Part shown: positions 12,170 through 25,658 of the stretch, in pieces | Position numbering within the stretch: position 1 is the stretch's first letter | How the letters are laid out: every line of letters starts with the position of its first letter | NCBI GenBank assembly: GCA_028456385.1 | Contig: JALNQF010000046.1 | Coordinates: 62,001-126,000 of the forward strand | Direction of reading: 5' to 3' | DNA length: 64,000 nucleotides | From: Ophiosphaerella korrae | Taxonomy: Eukaryota > Ascomycota > Dothideomycetes > Pleosporales > Phaeosphaeriaceae | Notes under the pieces: generated by a model | Told to the model about the DNA's origin: nothing | The model's input: the letters and a program-made list of their open reading frames with translations, nothing else | Database searches by the model: none | Translations under genes and position numbers: made by a program

Positions 12170-13813
12170 ATGGCGAACTTCGACTTGACCGGTCTCCTTG
12201 TAGAGTGGCTGAGGTCGCCTGAGCTGCCAGGTGGCACTATGCTATTAATCCTAGGACTGTGTCTCCCAGCTTCAGTGCGTCAATCCAAAGGAGCCCTGAT
12301 TCCACAATCGATATATTAATAGACTAACAGTTGACCATCCTGTATGGTTTCTACAACGCATATCTTCATCCTCTCCGCCACTACCCCGGACCACTCCTTT
12401 AGCGCTCCTTCCGCATCCCATACGTCATCTCAACCCACCAAGGAGAGCTGCACAACCGACTCAAAGAATTCCACACCAAATATGGCCCTATCGTGCGCAT
12501 TGCACCCAACGAGCTCTCCTACGCCGACAGCGCCGCCTGGAAAGACATCTACGCCACTCGCCCAGGCCAACCCATCTTCCCCCGCAACAAAACATGGTTC
12601 CGCAAGCTCACGCCCGACGAGCCAAATTCCATCATGGGCTTCGACGAAGACGACCACGCGCGCTTCCGCCGCGCCTTCTCGCACTCGTTTTCAGAAAAGA
12701 GTCTGCGCGACCAGGCGCCCGTCGTCGAGCGCTACGTCGACATCTTCATCCGACAGCTGAGCGCGAGAGAGGCCGCCGTCGACCTCGAGCCTTGGCTCAA
12801 CTACCTGACGTTCGACATCTCGGGCGATCTGTCGTTCGGCGAGTCGTTCGACTGCCTGCGCACAGGCAAGAACCACCCGTGGGTAGAGACAGTCGCGGAT
12901 TTCGGCAAGGGGCTTGCGCTCATCGCATCCATCAACATGTACCCGCCGGCGGAGAAGCTGCCGCGGTTCGTGATTCCGGAAGAGGTGCGCAGGAAGAGCA
13001 AGGAGCATCGCGAGATCAGCAATGCGAAGGCGCGGAAGCGGTTGGAGCTGGATACGCAGCGCCCGGACTTTGTGACGCCGACGAAGAAGTATGCGGATGC
13101 GAAGGTTGCGCTGTCCGACAAGGAGTGGGAGATTAATATGCTGATTATTGCGTTTGCGGCTAGCGAGACTGTCGTGAGTACTATGACAGCGGTGCTACGC
13201 GAGCTGTTGCAGCATAGGGGCGTGTTGCATCGAGTCACGCGCGAGGTTCGGGACGCTTTTCAGCACGAAGAGGATATTCGGATTGCGACGACAGGCGACT
13301 TGTTGTTTCTGAATGCCGTTATAGACGAAGGGCTGCGTCTCGATCCGCCGGTTGTTATAGGCGTGCCTCGCGTTTGTCCAGAGGGCGGTGCCATGGTATG
13401 TGGCCGCTGGGTGCCCGCTGGGACATATGTTACGTTCAATCAGTTTGCGGCGAATCGCCAGTCGTACAATTTCCGGAATCCGAACTCGTTTATCCCAGAG
13501 CGTTTCTTGGATCCAGATCCCAAGCGCGATAACATGGCGTGCTTTCAGCCGTTTCAGGTTGGGAGGCATTCTTGTCCAGGGATGAAACTTGCGTATGCTG
13601 AGATGCGGGTGGTGCTTGCGAGACTACTTTGGAGGTTTGATATCAAGCTCGAGGATGAGGCTGACAGGTGGGACTGGGGAGTGCAGAAGACGCATATATT
13701 TTGGGTAAGTACTGTCTTTCACAGATCGTAGACTCGAAATTTGGGAGCTGACAACTTGACAGGACAAAAAGCCGCTAAAAGTGATTCTTCGCAAAGTAGA
13801 GACCAAGGTGTGA
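12170..13813 (+). pseudogene. Cytochrome P450 with an in-frame nonsense codon
   Basis: Exons 12170-12274, 12331-13704 and 13763-13813 encode 509 codons of a microsomal P450. The first exon supplies an N-terminal anchor (GTMLLILGLCLPAS); its intron ends in a clear CTAAC...AG. Family landmarks: HPLRHYPGP hinge, I-helix AASET, K-helix EGLR, PERF, and the heme loop FQVGRHSCPG with Cys450. After the hinge, codon 59 (12400-12402) is TAG where P450s of this kind usually have Trp or another residue, and the same frame continues as normal P450 sequence on both sides. No intron removes it in frame. The rest is intact, so the lesion is recent, strain-specific or a sequence error. The substrate is unknown; similarity is to fungal secondary-metabolism P450s such as trichothecene-type hydroxylases, and no biosynthetic cluster is present. 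Confidence 0.85.
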
Positions 13814-13894
13814 TGTGCATTTTGGCAGTAGTGAATATATTCGCTGAATATTGTATGCTGATCAAGACCTCAAGCACAGAAAGGTATATGGAGC

Positions 13895-14887
13895 TTACGC
13901 AACAACCTTACCGAATCCAAAACCTCTCACCCCGTTACTTACCCATACCCCTTCACCAACCGTGACAGTGTCAATGCCAACAGGTTCTTCCATACAGAAG
14001 CCTTTCTCAAGAGCCCACCGTCGAGATGTGCCTCTTTGCCCACCAGCCGTGACCTTGGAGCTTCGGACGGTATGCCCCCAGCGGCCGCCGAAGGGTGTTC
14101 TCAGCTCGCCCTCATCTCGATCACCTGCATGCCGAAGAGTGGAAGAGTTGATATGGTCTGAAGGCACGCCGACGGGAGGCGTGACCCATTTACCGCCACG
14201 ATAGAGATACAAGGATGTCAAAGTTCCTTCAGTGAGCTCGTTGACTTGGTTGTACATCATGACTTCACGATAGGCAGGATTTGCCGGGTTTTCAGGCAGG
14301 GCTCTTTCCCTTGACAGATCGTACATGTCGCGCTTGGTTGTTTTGAGCTGAGTGAAGGGCGAGGATGGTGTTGGTTGGGTGTCGAGTCTGATGGCCCATT
14401 GGGCTGGCAGTGAATCTGTGGGTCCCAGGTTGAGGGCGCCGCCAGTTAAGGGTGATGGCGTAAATGTATTTGCTGGATGTGGGCTGCGCACCTGCCCTGG
14501 TGGATCAAGTGAGGTTGGATACAAAGTTTCCCGTGGTACGTGGGGTATGACTGCAAAGTCGACTGTCATGTTCGCTTCTTTGTCAAATAGTATTCTGATT
14601 TTCAATGGCCCGTCTTCACTGCTCTTTCGCTTGAACTCGTGTACCCTTCTAAGTAGCTCTTCATGAAGCGCATTTCCATCTCGCAGGTGTTCTTCTACAG
14701 CATGGAAATCAAAATGCTGTGCTGCTTCTACCATGCGGGCACGGTGATATGCCAGCATGTAAAAGGGCGAGGGTGCAATGAAATTGAGATGTGGAAGGGA
14801 GTTCTCGTCAGATTCAAGCAGGAGAGGATCATAGCGCAGAGCGGTGAAGAGTTGGAAGGTGGGCTCCGGGGATGCAGAGGCCATCAT
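13895..14887 (-). CDS. ABZ2: Aminodeoxychorismate lyase (class IV PLP enzyme)
   Basis: A single exon. I place the start at 14887 (MMASASPEPTFQLFTALRYD), 330 residues; the frame is open to an ATG at 14989, but that extra N-terminus is low-complexity. The protein resembles fungal 4-amino-4-deoxychorismate lyase, which releases p-aminobenzoate for folate synthesis and belongs to the branched-chain aminotransferase-like fold. Visible family elements: LFDKEANMTVD, a lysine in QLKTTKRDMYD that probably carries PLP, the MYNQVNELTEGT block, LYLYRGGKWVTPP, and a GTSRRWALEKG phosphate-binding turn. It ends only 81 bp from the P450 stop, so the two genes are convergent. Confidence in family is good; the catalytic lysine assignment is inferred. 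Confidence 0.82.
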   Translation of the reverse strand: MMASASPEPTFQLFTALRYDPLLLESDENSLPHLNFIAPSPFYMLAYHRARMVEAAQHFDFHAVEEHLRDGNALHEELLRRVHEFKRKSSEDGPLKIRILFDKEANMTVDFAVIPHVPRETLYPTSLDPPGQVRSPHPANTFTPSPLTGGALNLGPTDSLPAQWAIRLDTQPTPSSPFTQLKTTKRDMYDLSRERALPENPANPAYREVMMYNQVNELTEGTLTSLYLYRGGKWVTPPVGVPSDHINSSTLRHAGDRDEGELRTPFGGRWGHTVRSSKVTAGGQRGTSRRWALEKGFCMEEPVGIDTVTVGEGVWVSNGVRGFGFGKVVA

Positions 14888-15230
14888 GTGATGGCGAAGG
14901 GGTTGTGGGCTGGGGGAGGGTTTTTGAGGGTGCGACTTAGCTCTACTGGGACTACGGCGGCTATGCAGCAGGACGTGGCAGAAGTGCAATTGGTATGACA
15001 GTCACCGTGCCGTGTTCTGGATAGCGATGCCGGAAGGATGCCGTGGGTGCGTGGAGCATGGTGCGTGGCTGCTGCTTAGGCTGCGGCGGCGACTGATGAC
15101 GTCCATTTGTCGAGGGCAAGTGCCTGGGCCAGGCGGGCCATCGCTTTCGTTTGCTCACAGTTAGCTCAAGATTTCAAAAGTGAGCTCACCCACCACCAGC
15201 CATCACCACGGCCACCCGGCGACTGCCCCT

Positions 15231-15268
15231 GCGATTGCGACTGTGACTGCGACTGCGACTGCGACTGA
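15231..15268. repeat. GACTGC hexanucleotide microsatellite
   Basis: About five imperfect tandem copies of GACTGC lie 40 bp upstream of the Tom70 start, within its probable 5' leader. Read directly from the sequence. Confidence 0.8.
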
Positions 15269-15309
15269 TCGATTTTCCTAAGTAATTCTTTTTGTTTATT
15301 TCTGCACTC

Positions 15310-17258
15310 ATGGCGCCCACTAACCAGGCGCCTGTGCCGCCCAACAGCCCCGGCCCGTTCCCCGTCCAAATTCCGATTGAGCCAGGCACAAGCTCGCTAT
15401 GGGACCGACTCTCGAATTGGGCGGCTGAGAACAAGGGCGTCGTGTATACAGTTGCAGGCGTGACATTGGTGGTCGGTGCGGGTGGCGCGATATATTACCT
15501 ATCCTCGGATTCGCGGCGAGATGCAGGTGCAGCAGGCAACAAGCGGAGGAAGCAGCGCGACCGAAAGCGGCCCAAGGACAGGGCAGACAAGGAGCCATCG
15601 GCCAAAGAGGAGGCGAGCGAGCCCCAGAAGGCGACAGTGGCCCCCGCCGCCGACGAGCTGGACCTGCCGGACGTGGACGAGGACAGCGTGACTGCCCTCT
15701 CCGACGACCAACGGAAAGAGTACGCCGCCAAGCTCAAGGCAGCAGGCAACAAGGCATACCAGGTCAAGGACTACCAGACCGCCATCGACCTCTACACCAA
15801 AGCCATCATCTGCCGCCAGGACCCCGTCTTCTACTCGAACCGCGCCGCCTGCTACAATGCCATGCATGAGTGGGACAAGGTCATCGGGGATACCACTGCC
15901 GCCATCAACCTCGACAACGAGTACGTCAAGGCCCTGAACCGCCGCGCCAATGCCTACGAGCAGGTCGAGCGCAACAGCGACGCCCTGCTCGACTACACTG
16001 CCAGTTGCATCATCGATGGCTTCCGCAACGAGAGCAGCGCCCAGAGCGTCGAACGCCTGCTGAAGAAGGTGGCCGAGGCCAAGGGCAAGGCCATCCTCGC
16101 CGCCAAAGAGAAGAAGCTGCCCAGCCCCACCTTCGTCACAAACTACCTGCAGAGCTTCCGCCCCAAGCCACCGCCACACGGGCTCGATGTAGACGCCGAG
16201 CTGGACGAGGACACGGGTGTCGGCCAGCTGGCCAAAGGTCTGAATGCCATGGCTGCGAAGACGGGCGAGGGCTACGCCGAAGCTGCCGCCGCCTTCGACC
16301 GCGCGCTGGAGCTCGGCGATCTGGGCGAGCACGAGGCCTTTGCCTACAACATGCGCGGCACCTTCAGCTACCTCAAAGGCGACAACGAAGATGCCCTCAA
16401 AGACATGGACAAGAGCATCGAGCTGCAGCCCACCCTCACCCAGAGCTTCATCAAGCGCGCCAGCATGCATCTTGAGCTTGCCAACCCCGACGCCGCCGAA
16501 GCAGACTTCGCTGCCGCACTGGAGCAGAATGCTGACGACCCGGACATTTTCTACCACCGCGCACAGCTCCACTTTATCAAGGCCGAATTCGGCGAGGCCG
16601 CAAAGGACTACCAAAAGTCAATTGATCTCGACAAGGACTTCATCTTCTCCCACATCCAGCTCGGTGTCACACAGTACAAGATGGGCTCCATTGCCTCATC
16701 CATGGCCACCTTCCGTCGCTGTATGAAGAACTTCCAACAAGTGCCCGACGTCTACAACTACTACGGCGAGCTCCTCCTCGACCAACAAAAATACCAAGAA
16801 GCCATTGAGAAATTCGACACAGCCGTCGAAATGGAAAAAACTAGCAAACCCCTCGGCATGAACGTCCTCCCTCTCATTAATAAAGCCCTCGCCCTCTTCC
16901 AGTGGAAAAACGACTTCGCTGAAGCCGAAAAACTCTGCGAAAAAGCCCTCATCATCGACCCCGAATGCGACATCGCCGTCGCTACAATGGCCCAATTGCT
17001 CCTTCAGCAAGGCAAAGTCACAGAAGCCCTCAAGTACTTCGAGCGCGCGGCCGAGCTGTCGCGCACCGAGGGCGAAATCGTAAACGCGCTGAGCTACGCT
17101 GAAGCTACGCGCACGCAACTAGAGGTTCGTAGTTTCACATCTTTTGTACACTTACGCTGACCACCCCACAGGTCCAAGAAAAGTACCCCAAGCTCGCGTC
17201 GCGACTGGGCGCCATGGGCGCCGCGGCAGGCGGCGGCGGCTTTGCCGGCATGCGATAA
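15310..17258 (+). CDS. TOM70: Mitochondrial import receptor Tom70
   Basis: Two exons, 15310-17124 and 17172-17258, encode 633 residues, the usual Tom70 size. The start chosen is MAPTNQAP; an in-frame ATG 18 nt upstream exists. A single membrane anchor at residues ~44-64 ([26 protein letters not shown]) is followed by a basic, Lys/Arg-rich linker and then TPR repeats from ~140 to the end, including the clamp-type block [21 protein letters not shown] and later repeats such as [21 protein letters not shown]. The C-terminus [16 protein letters not shown] is only reached through the terminal 47-nt intron. Tom70 sits in the outer mitochondrial membrane and docks chaperone-bound carrier preproteins. 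The coding sequence is GC-rich at third positions, producing long antisense open frames. Confidence 0.95.
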
Positions 17259-17424
17259 AGAATGCGTTGCTTGCCCTTCCCACTCCACCTTTTGTACATG
17301 TAGCCGAAACGGACGATTGTCGAAAAAAGTAGATTACATCTATCTATTCATTCGCATTACGTGCTCTCCTTTTCTTGCCGTTCCGTTCGTTCGTGACATG
17401 CCATGACATCCAGCCCTCCCACCC

Positions 17425-17507
17425 ATCCCATCCCATTCCATTCCATTCCATTCCTAAACAACCACCCAAAGCACCACGAAGCAAAAAAAAAAAAAAAAAA
17501 AAAAAGA
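17425..17507. repeat. CCATT/CCATC repeats and A-tract
   Basis: Tandem CCATC/CCATT pentamers (about 17425-17456) are followed by an uninterrupted A-run of about 23 nt (from 17484). Both lie between the convergent Tom70 and Snf1 genes, in their 3' regions. Confidence 0.75.
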
Positions 17508-17549
17508 ATCCGCGCAAAAACCCGTTTTGCCAGAAAAGAAAATGGAGTT

Positions 17550-20633
<3,084 letters not shown>

Positions 20634-22392
20634 CTACAATCGTCGTGACCAGAGGAGCCGCCCTAGCCCGCGTTGCTGCACCTCACGCCTGGCTGCCCCG
20701 TCCTCAAACCCAGCCTCGCCCTCACTGGTCGAGCTTGCGCTGCTGAGCTGTTTGGCCTTGTTGTTGCCGAACACCTTCAGCAGGATGACCATGCATGCTG
20801 CACTCACTATACTCGCGCATAGGATTCCAATCATGGCCAGATTGCTCTTGCGGTATCGGTGTGGTCCAGGCTTGGCATCTGCAGGCCATCCGGAATATAG
20901 TGCATATGTCGTCAAGATACTGCCCAAGTTGCCCAGCCCGGACACAAGTGCGCTGGCAGCTGCCACACCTACTTCTCCATGACGCGGCTGGAATATTTCG
21001 TTTGCCCACGCCATGCAGATAGGCACGGTTGGGCCAAGTCCAAAGCCCACGAGTAGAACTCCCCCATATCTCGTCCACTCCTTCGCGAACGTTGCCATCA
21101 AGAGGCCAGCGATCTGAATCATGACGGCGCCACTAAAGAACCATGCGCGGTAGTGATGGAAGCGATCAGAGAGCGGCGTCACCAGAAGGATAGCGATTGC
21201 ATCCATCTACTTACGGTTAGCTGGTAGATATAACAGAGAAAAGCTTGCTTACAATCCATATTGGCGCGGAGAGCAAGCTGAGCTGAATGCCCGTCAACTT
21301 GGGGTTGATGCCTCGAATGATGACAGTTGCATAGGCCTGTGTTCCGTTGCCGACGCCTACGACACCAAAGTACATTACGACTAGCGGGTAGATTCTCCAA
21401 TCAATGAGGATGTGCCAGATATCCTTCATGGTCCACATGTGACGATTGTAGACTCTGGTAAGATCCTCGTAGTGAACCCTTGCATCTTCACCGGTCAGAG
21501 CTGGCTTGCTCTTTGGCAACAACTTGAGCCATCCGGTTCGTTCACGAATTTCGCCTGGCGGTAGGGGCCTGTCTGGAAGCCACCACAGCAACGAAACACC
21601 AACGATGAAGCCAATGATGCCATACATCAAGAACATCCATTGGAATCCAACTAGTCCTCCCAGTCCATCCATCTTCTGGAATCCTGCCGAAACCAAACCT
21701 ACAACGGCGGCAGAGATCTGGGATGCAGTAAAGTAGCGGCCAATACGCTTGCCGGTCCTTGAAGGTGGGTAGAAGAGAGTTAGATAGTATGACATGCCAG
21801 GCCACATGCCCGCAATAACAATACCGAGAAGTAATCGGAGCAGACTGGGGCATGTTAGGCATGGCCACTCGAATCAGAGAGAAACATACTATAGATTCCA
21901 AGCCGCATTCATGGCAGTCAAACACATCCCAATGATTCCAACACAGGTAACAATCCTGCTCATCCATGCATGGGGACTAACCCTCGACATGATGAGATTG
22001 GACGGCAAATCGAAAATGACGTAGCAGACGTAGAACAATGCCAAACCGGTAGAAACCTGCTTTGGGGTGATATGGAGCACAGAGCCAAGGTCATGTCTCT
22101 TGTCTAAATTCATCGTCTGAGCAAGGCCAATATTAGAGCGAATGGCTGAGCACATGAAATAAAGAGTCCAGAAAGCGGGCAATATCCGTCGATCGAGCTT
22201 GCTAAACGCTTGTTAGATGCCAGTAATATTGTAGAATTGAATTGATTCCACTTACGCATAAACCTTTTCAATTCTGTCAATACTGACCATTTCAGGCCCA
22301 ACTTCGACATCTTGATGCTGTTCTCCCTGCTTCGGCGCACCCGTCTCCATGATGCCTTTGTCCGGGCCGCCTCGCAGAGCCTCTGAAGCCAT
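20634..22392 (-). CDS. MFS anion:cation symporter (allantoate/nicotinate permease type)
   Basis: Four exons join in frame: 22392-22256, 22201-21890, 21844-21253 and 21206-20634, giving 537 residues. The start MASEALRGG precedes a hydrophilic N-terminus typical of the Dal5/Tna1 (ACS) family. The first transmembrane region (FWTLYFMCSAIRSNIGLAQ) carries the family's NIGLA-like motif, followed by a second-helix FDLPSNLIM block, a GMWPGMSYYLTLFYP segment and the central loop LPDRPLPP. About 12 membrane segments can be counted. Members import organic anions such as allantoate, nicotinate, pantothenate or biotin precursors at the plasma membrane; the exact substrate cannot be read from sequence. The gene stands alone, without pathway neighbours. 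Confidence 0.9.
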
Positions 22393-22948
22393 GTCTGACG
22401 ATGCTCGAAACCAGAGTCGAAGGTAGTAGAGTCACAGTCTCAACATGAACGGGTTGAGCATCTCATAGATGATTCACTAAGCCGACGCCGGCCGGCGTTC
22501 CATTGGCCATGTCATTTGCCGACAAGAAATCTGCATTGGGGTGGGGGTTGCGCTAGCAGAGGTTGGGGAAAAACGAGCCTACGCGCGGGACAGGACGCGC
22601 CAGATTACTATGGTCTTCAAATACGGGTCTGCAGTGCTAGGCTATGCTACATGGCCCTGCATAACACGCGAGAGTTTAGGCCGTTGCCTATCGCGTGTGC
22701 GAGCTATATAAGGTTATCTCTCAATACCCTATTGTCAATTGACAAAATGAGCCGATAAGCTTGTAAACTATAGAACGAATTGCTGTTGCAATTGGGCGGA
22801 TGATCTTCCGCTAACGGTAAGGAGCTTGGACACAAATATGAACAAAATGTTCGTCATCGTCATACATACAAAATCGATGCACAATCCGAACTAAAGCAAT
22901 GGGAATACCTAAAGCTTGAACATATACTTTGGAATTTAATTTCTTCTC
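22393..22948. promoter_or_regulatory. Divergent intergenic region, MFS gene / mitochondrial protein
   Basis: 556 bp between divergently transcribed start codons (22392 minus, 22949 plus), so both promoters lie here. No other feature stands out; no particular element is claimed. Confidence 0.45.
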
Positions 22949-23660
22949 ATGATGCTCGCAAGCACAATTACGCGCTCAATAAGACCTGCACATAGAGCTT
23001 CCACACTATTCCTACGAAGCTCAAGATATGTCTCCACACTGCCAGAAAACCCACACCTCGTACGCAAACCACGCCTTGCACCCACTGCTTGACTAAACCC
23101 TCCAGTATGTCCACAAGCACCCCATAGAACCAAATACATCCCTTCTCTCTCTCCTCCCCACCTCGCCCCCCAACCAAAAACTCGCCATCGGAGCCTGCAC
23201 CGCGCTCCCCCCCACGCCCCAAAACTTCATGCCAAACCCCTCCTTCCTCTCGATCCTCTCCTCCGTCTACGAGCGCCACGTCGCCTCGGACCCCCTTGTC
23301 CAATCACAGGCTGCGGTCTTCGGCTCGCCGAGCGGGTTCAGCATTTCGTCGTCTAGCGACGGCTCTGGCGGCGCCATGCATCAAGGGGGCGCTGGAGGCG
23401 GGGGCCACGGCGGCTGGCTGCATGTTAGCGATACGCGGAATCCGCCTGATTATGGGCGCATTGCATGGCCTGAGGACATTATTGGGAGCGTGGAGGTGGA
23501 TGGGGAGGGCAGGTTTATTGATGGGAATGGGAGGTGGCAGGATAGTGGGACGTATAGGATCGTGACGAGGGAGGGGATTCTGGGGTTGACGGATTATATG
23601 AGGGAGAGGGTGGTTGAGCGGTTGAGGCAGTTGGAGAAGGAGATGCAGGCGGCGCAGTGA
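22949..23660 (+). CDS. Uncharacterised conserved fungal protein, probably mitochondrial
   Basis: I join a short first exon (22949-23059) to 23106-23660 across a 46-nt intron (GTACGC donor, CTAAA branch, CCAG acceptor), giving 221 residues. The first exon reads as a mitochondrial presequence: basic, hydroxylated, no acidic residues until position ~33 (MMLASTITRSIRPAHRAST). Reading upstream from the obvious ORF at 23229 keeps a coherent protein (KLAIGACTALPPTP), which supports the longer model. A Gly-rich low-complexity loop lies in the middle; the conserved part is C-terminal (NPPDYGRIAWPEDIIGSVEV, then SGTYRIVTREGILGLTDYM and a charged coiled end). I recall similar sequences in many ascomycetes but no assigned function. 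Start choice and location are inference. Confidence 0.72.
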
Positions 23661-23871
23661 GGATCTGGTACCGGTAAGTCTGGAAGGATTTATGGATTGT
23701 AGATTTATTGTATGCATATTGGAGCTGCACATATCAACAGCGTTCGTTTGACAGTCAAGAAAGAGGTATTTGTTGTGTACACTCAACGAGTGTATTCTAA
23801 GATGTATAGGGTATCATATCGCACATCTTTCCCCTGGTTCTCTATCTCGTCTCTTGGATACTATACCTATC

Positions 23872-24466
23872 TCAGCTCAACTCTCCCGCTTCCAATTGCT
23901 CCAAAAACGCCATTGTGAACGTCTTGGCCTGATCAAACGCCACTACAAACCCATCATTGCCCCCATAATACGGGTCTTGTATCTCCTCCCCCTTCCCACC
24001 CCTCCTCTTCTTCCCTCCAAAATCTCCAAACAACATGACTCTACCCACCCCCTCCTCACTACCCCGCTTCTTAACTTCCCGTTGCCGTAGCCGCAGCAGA
24101 TCCTCGAGATTGTCGTCGTCCATGGCCAATATGTAATCGAAGTCGTCAAAGTCGGAAGCGGGGTGGAATTTGCGCGCAGCGTGGCGGTATGTGGTTATGC
24201 CGTTTGCTCGCAACGTAGACATGGTTCGTGAGTCTGGGTCGTCGCCGACATGGTATGCGCCTGTGCCGCAGGAGTCGATGTTGGCGATGAGGGGGTGGGC
24301 AGGTTGGTCAGTGGGTTTGGTGATTGATTGGAAGACGCCTTCGGACATGGTTGAGCGACCTGGAGAGTTAGAGCTTGTGGAGTGGTGTTGGAAGGGTTTA
24401 CAAACAGATATTTCCTAGGCAAACAAAGAGAACGGACACGCGGTTAGGGGTGCTGGAGTCGGCCAT
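23872..24466 (-). CDS. LTP1: Low-molecular-weight protein tyrosine phosphatase
   Basis: Two exons, 24466-24406 and 24359-23872, join to 182 residues. The splice falls inside the active site: exon 1 ends in VCLGNIC and exon 2 starts RS, restoring the CxxxxxRS phosphate-binding loop (VCLGNICRS), with the nucleophile being the first Cys at residue 16. The general-acid aspartate is visible in DPYYGG near the C-terminus. An acidic segment DDFDYILAMDDDN matches the family. The enzyme hydrolyses phosphotyrosine in the cytosol. The gene is convergent with the mitochondrial-protein gene (211 bp between stops). Confidence 0.93.
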
Positions 24467-25658
24467 GATGATGTAGTGAGATATGATGATACTGTACTTG
24501 GGATGTGAAAGCAATCGCTTTCGGTTGAAATTCGGAGCTAGCTAACTTTGCCGTATCTACCAATACTTTGGTTTTTTCAAACAGGCTTAAGCTTATTCAG
24601 AATGATTCTATGCTACTCCCTAGGTTATTTATCAGGCTTTTTTTCAAGATTGGCGTGTATTCTTCTGCTTGCAGTGCTGTAGGGTTCCGAAGTTCACAGC
24701 GTCGGAGTTAAGAACAAGAGCTCCGATCAGCAAAGTGTCAGTCCACGTGACAGCCCGCAAAAGGCCTCCGCTTGCATTTCCCCAAGCCGCTTGTCAAGCC
24801 CTAAGTCAGCAAGTGCAAGGCTTAGTAGATGGGGCTTTAGCACAACGCAGAAATCCTATGCCTAGGGCAAACGCCCAGTCATCCTCCAATAGACGCCCAG
24901 CTTTCTTTCTCAGCCGCACACGAGCTGAAGGGTTGCAGCACGCGAGGAGGCTGACAGCGATTAGTCAGGGAGGATGGATAAAGCCAGAGGAAAATAAGTG
25001 CTGGACACTCTTACAGCCTCATACCTAATAGCTGATATTTAGGTGGCGTGGATGATAGATAACGGTTGATGCTGGAAATAGAAGCGCTTACTTTCTCTCC
25101 GAGTGCTGCGCCAGTTTTAGCCACAACAAGGCACAAGGATCTCAAACTTGGTTTCATTATGCTGCGGCCTCGTGCTTGGCGTGGCTGCTATTCAGCGCAG
25201 CTCATGGCGCCAGGGCTGAAAGGATAGGCGCGTCTTATGTATTAGTCTCCCCAGGCTGCGTACATGGACTTTCGCCCTTGACCTCGACTCCACCGCTACA
25301 CCCCGTCTTGACCCCATACCCAGCACGCTCAGTCGTTCCTGTGGTTCGACCCACCCGCGCGCATCTGAAACAAAGTGCCTAGCCGATCTGCCATCACACC
25401 CGTGCAATCAGACTAAAGAAGAGGGGCGTTTCGGCTGTGAAGAATCCATGAGCTACAATCGGTTAGGTACGTAGGCCGCCTAGCAACCACGGCTACACAA
25501 GCGGCGACAGGATTGCGTTGCACGCATGGCTGTGCCAAGTACAAACCAAAACCAAAACCTCGCTGCTCGCCTGGGTATTCGACCTGTCTTTGTCTTCTAC
25601 AGCCAGCTAATTATATTTCCCTTGCGCAGGCTCCCAGGGCGGCGCCAACGACCACGAA
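24467..25658. other. Gene-free region upstream of chitin synthase
   Basis: About 1.2 kb with no supportable gene. It must contain the promoters of the divergent phosphatase (-) and chitin synthase (+) genes. Just before the chitin synthase start there is a pyrimidine-rich TTGCGCAG acceptor-like site, which could end a 5'-UTR intron. Confidence 0.5.

Noticed and set aside
12341..12402. A possible intron (GTATGG...TTTAG) that would splice out the P450 stop
   Set aside because: Removing 62 nt breaks the frame and deletes the conserved HPLRHYPGP hinge, so it does not rescue the gene.
15499..16614. A 371-codon open frame antisense to Tom70
   Set aside because: Shadow of GC-rich third positions in the Tom70 gene; its translation is Gly/Val/Leu-rich without domains.
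22968..23303. A 111-codon minus-strand frame rich in Gly, Val and Glu
   Set aside because: It is antisense to the joined mitochondrial-protein exons and shows no domain.
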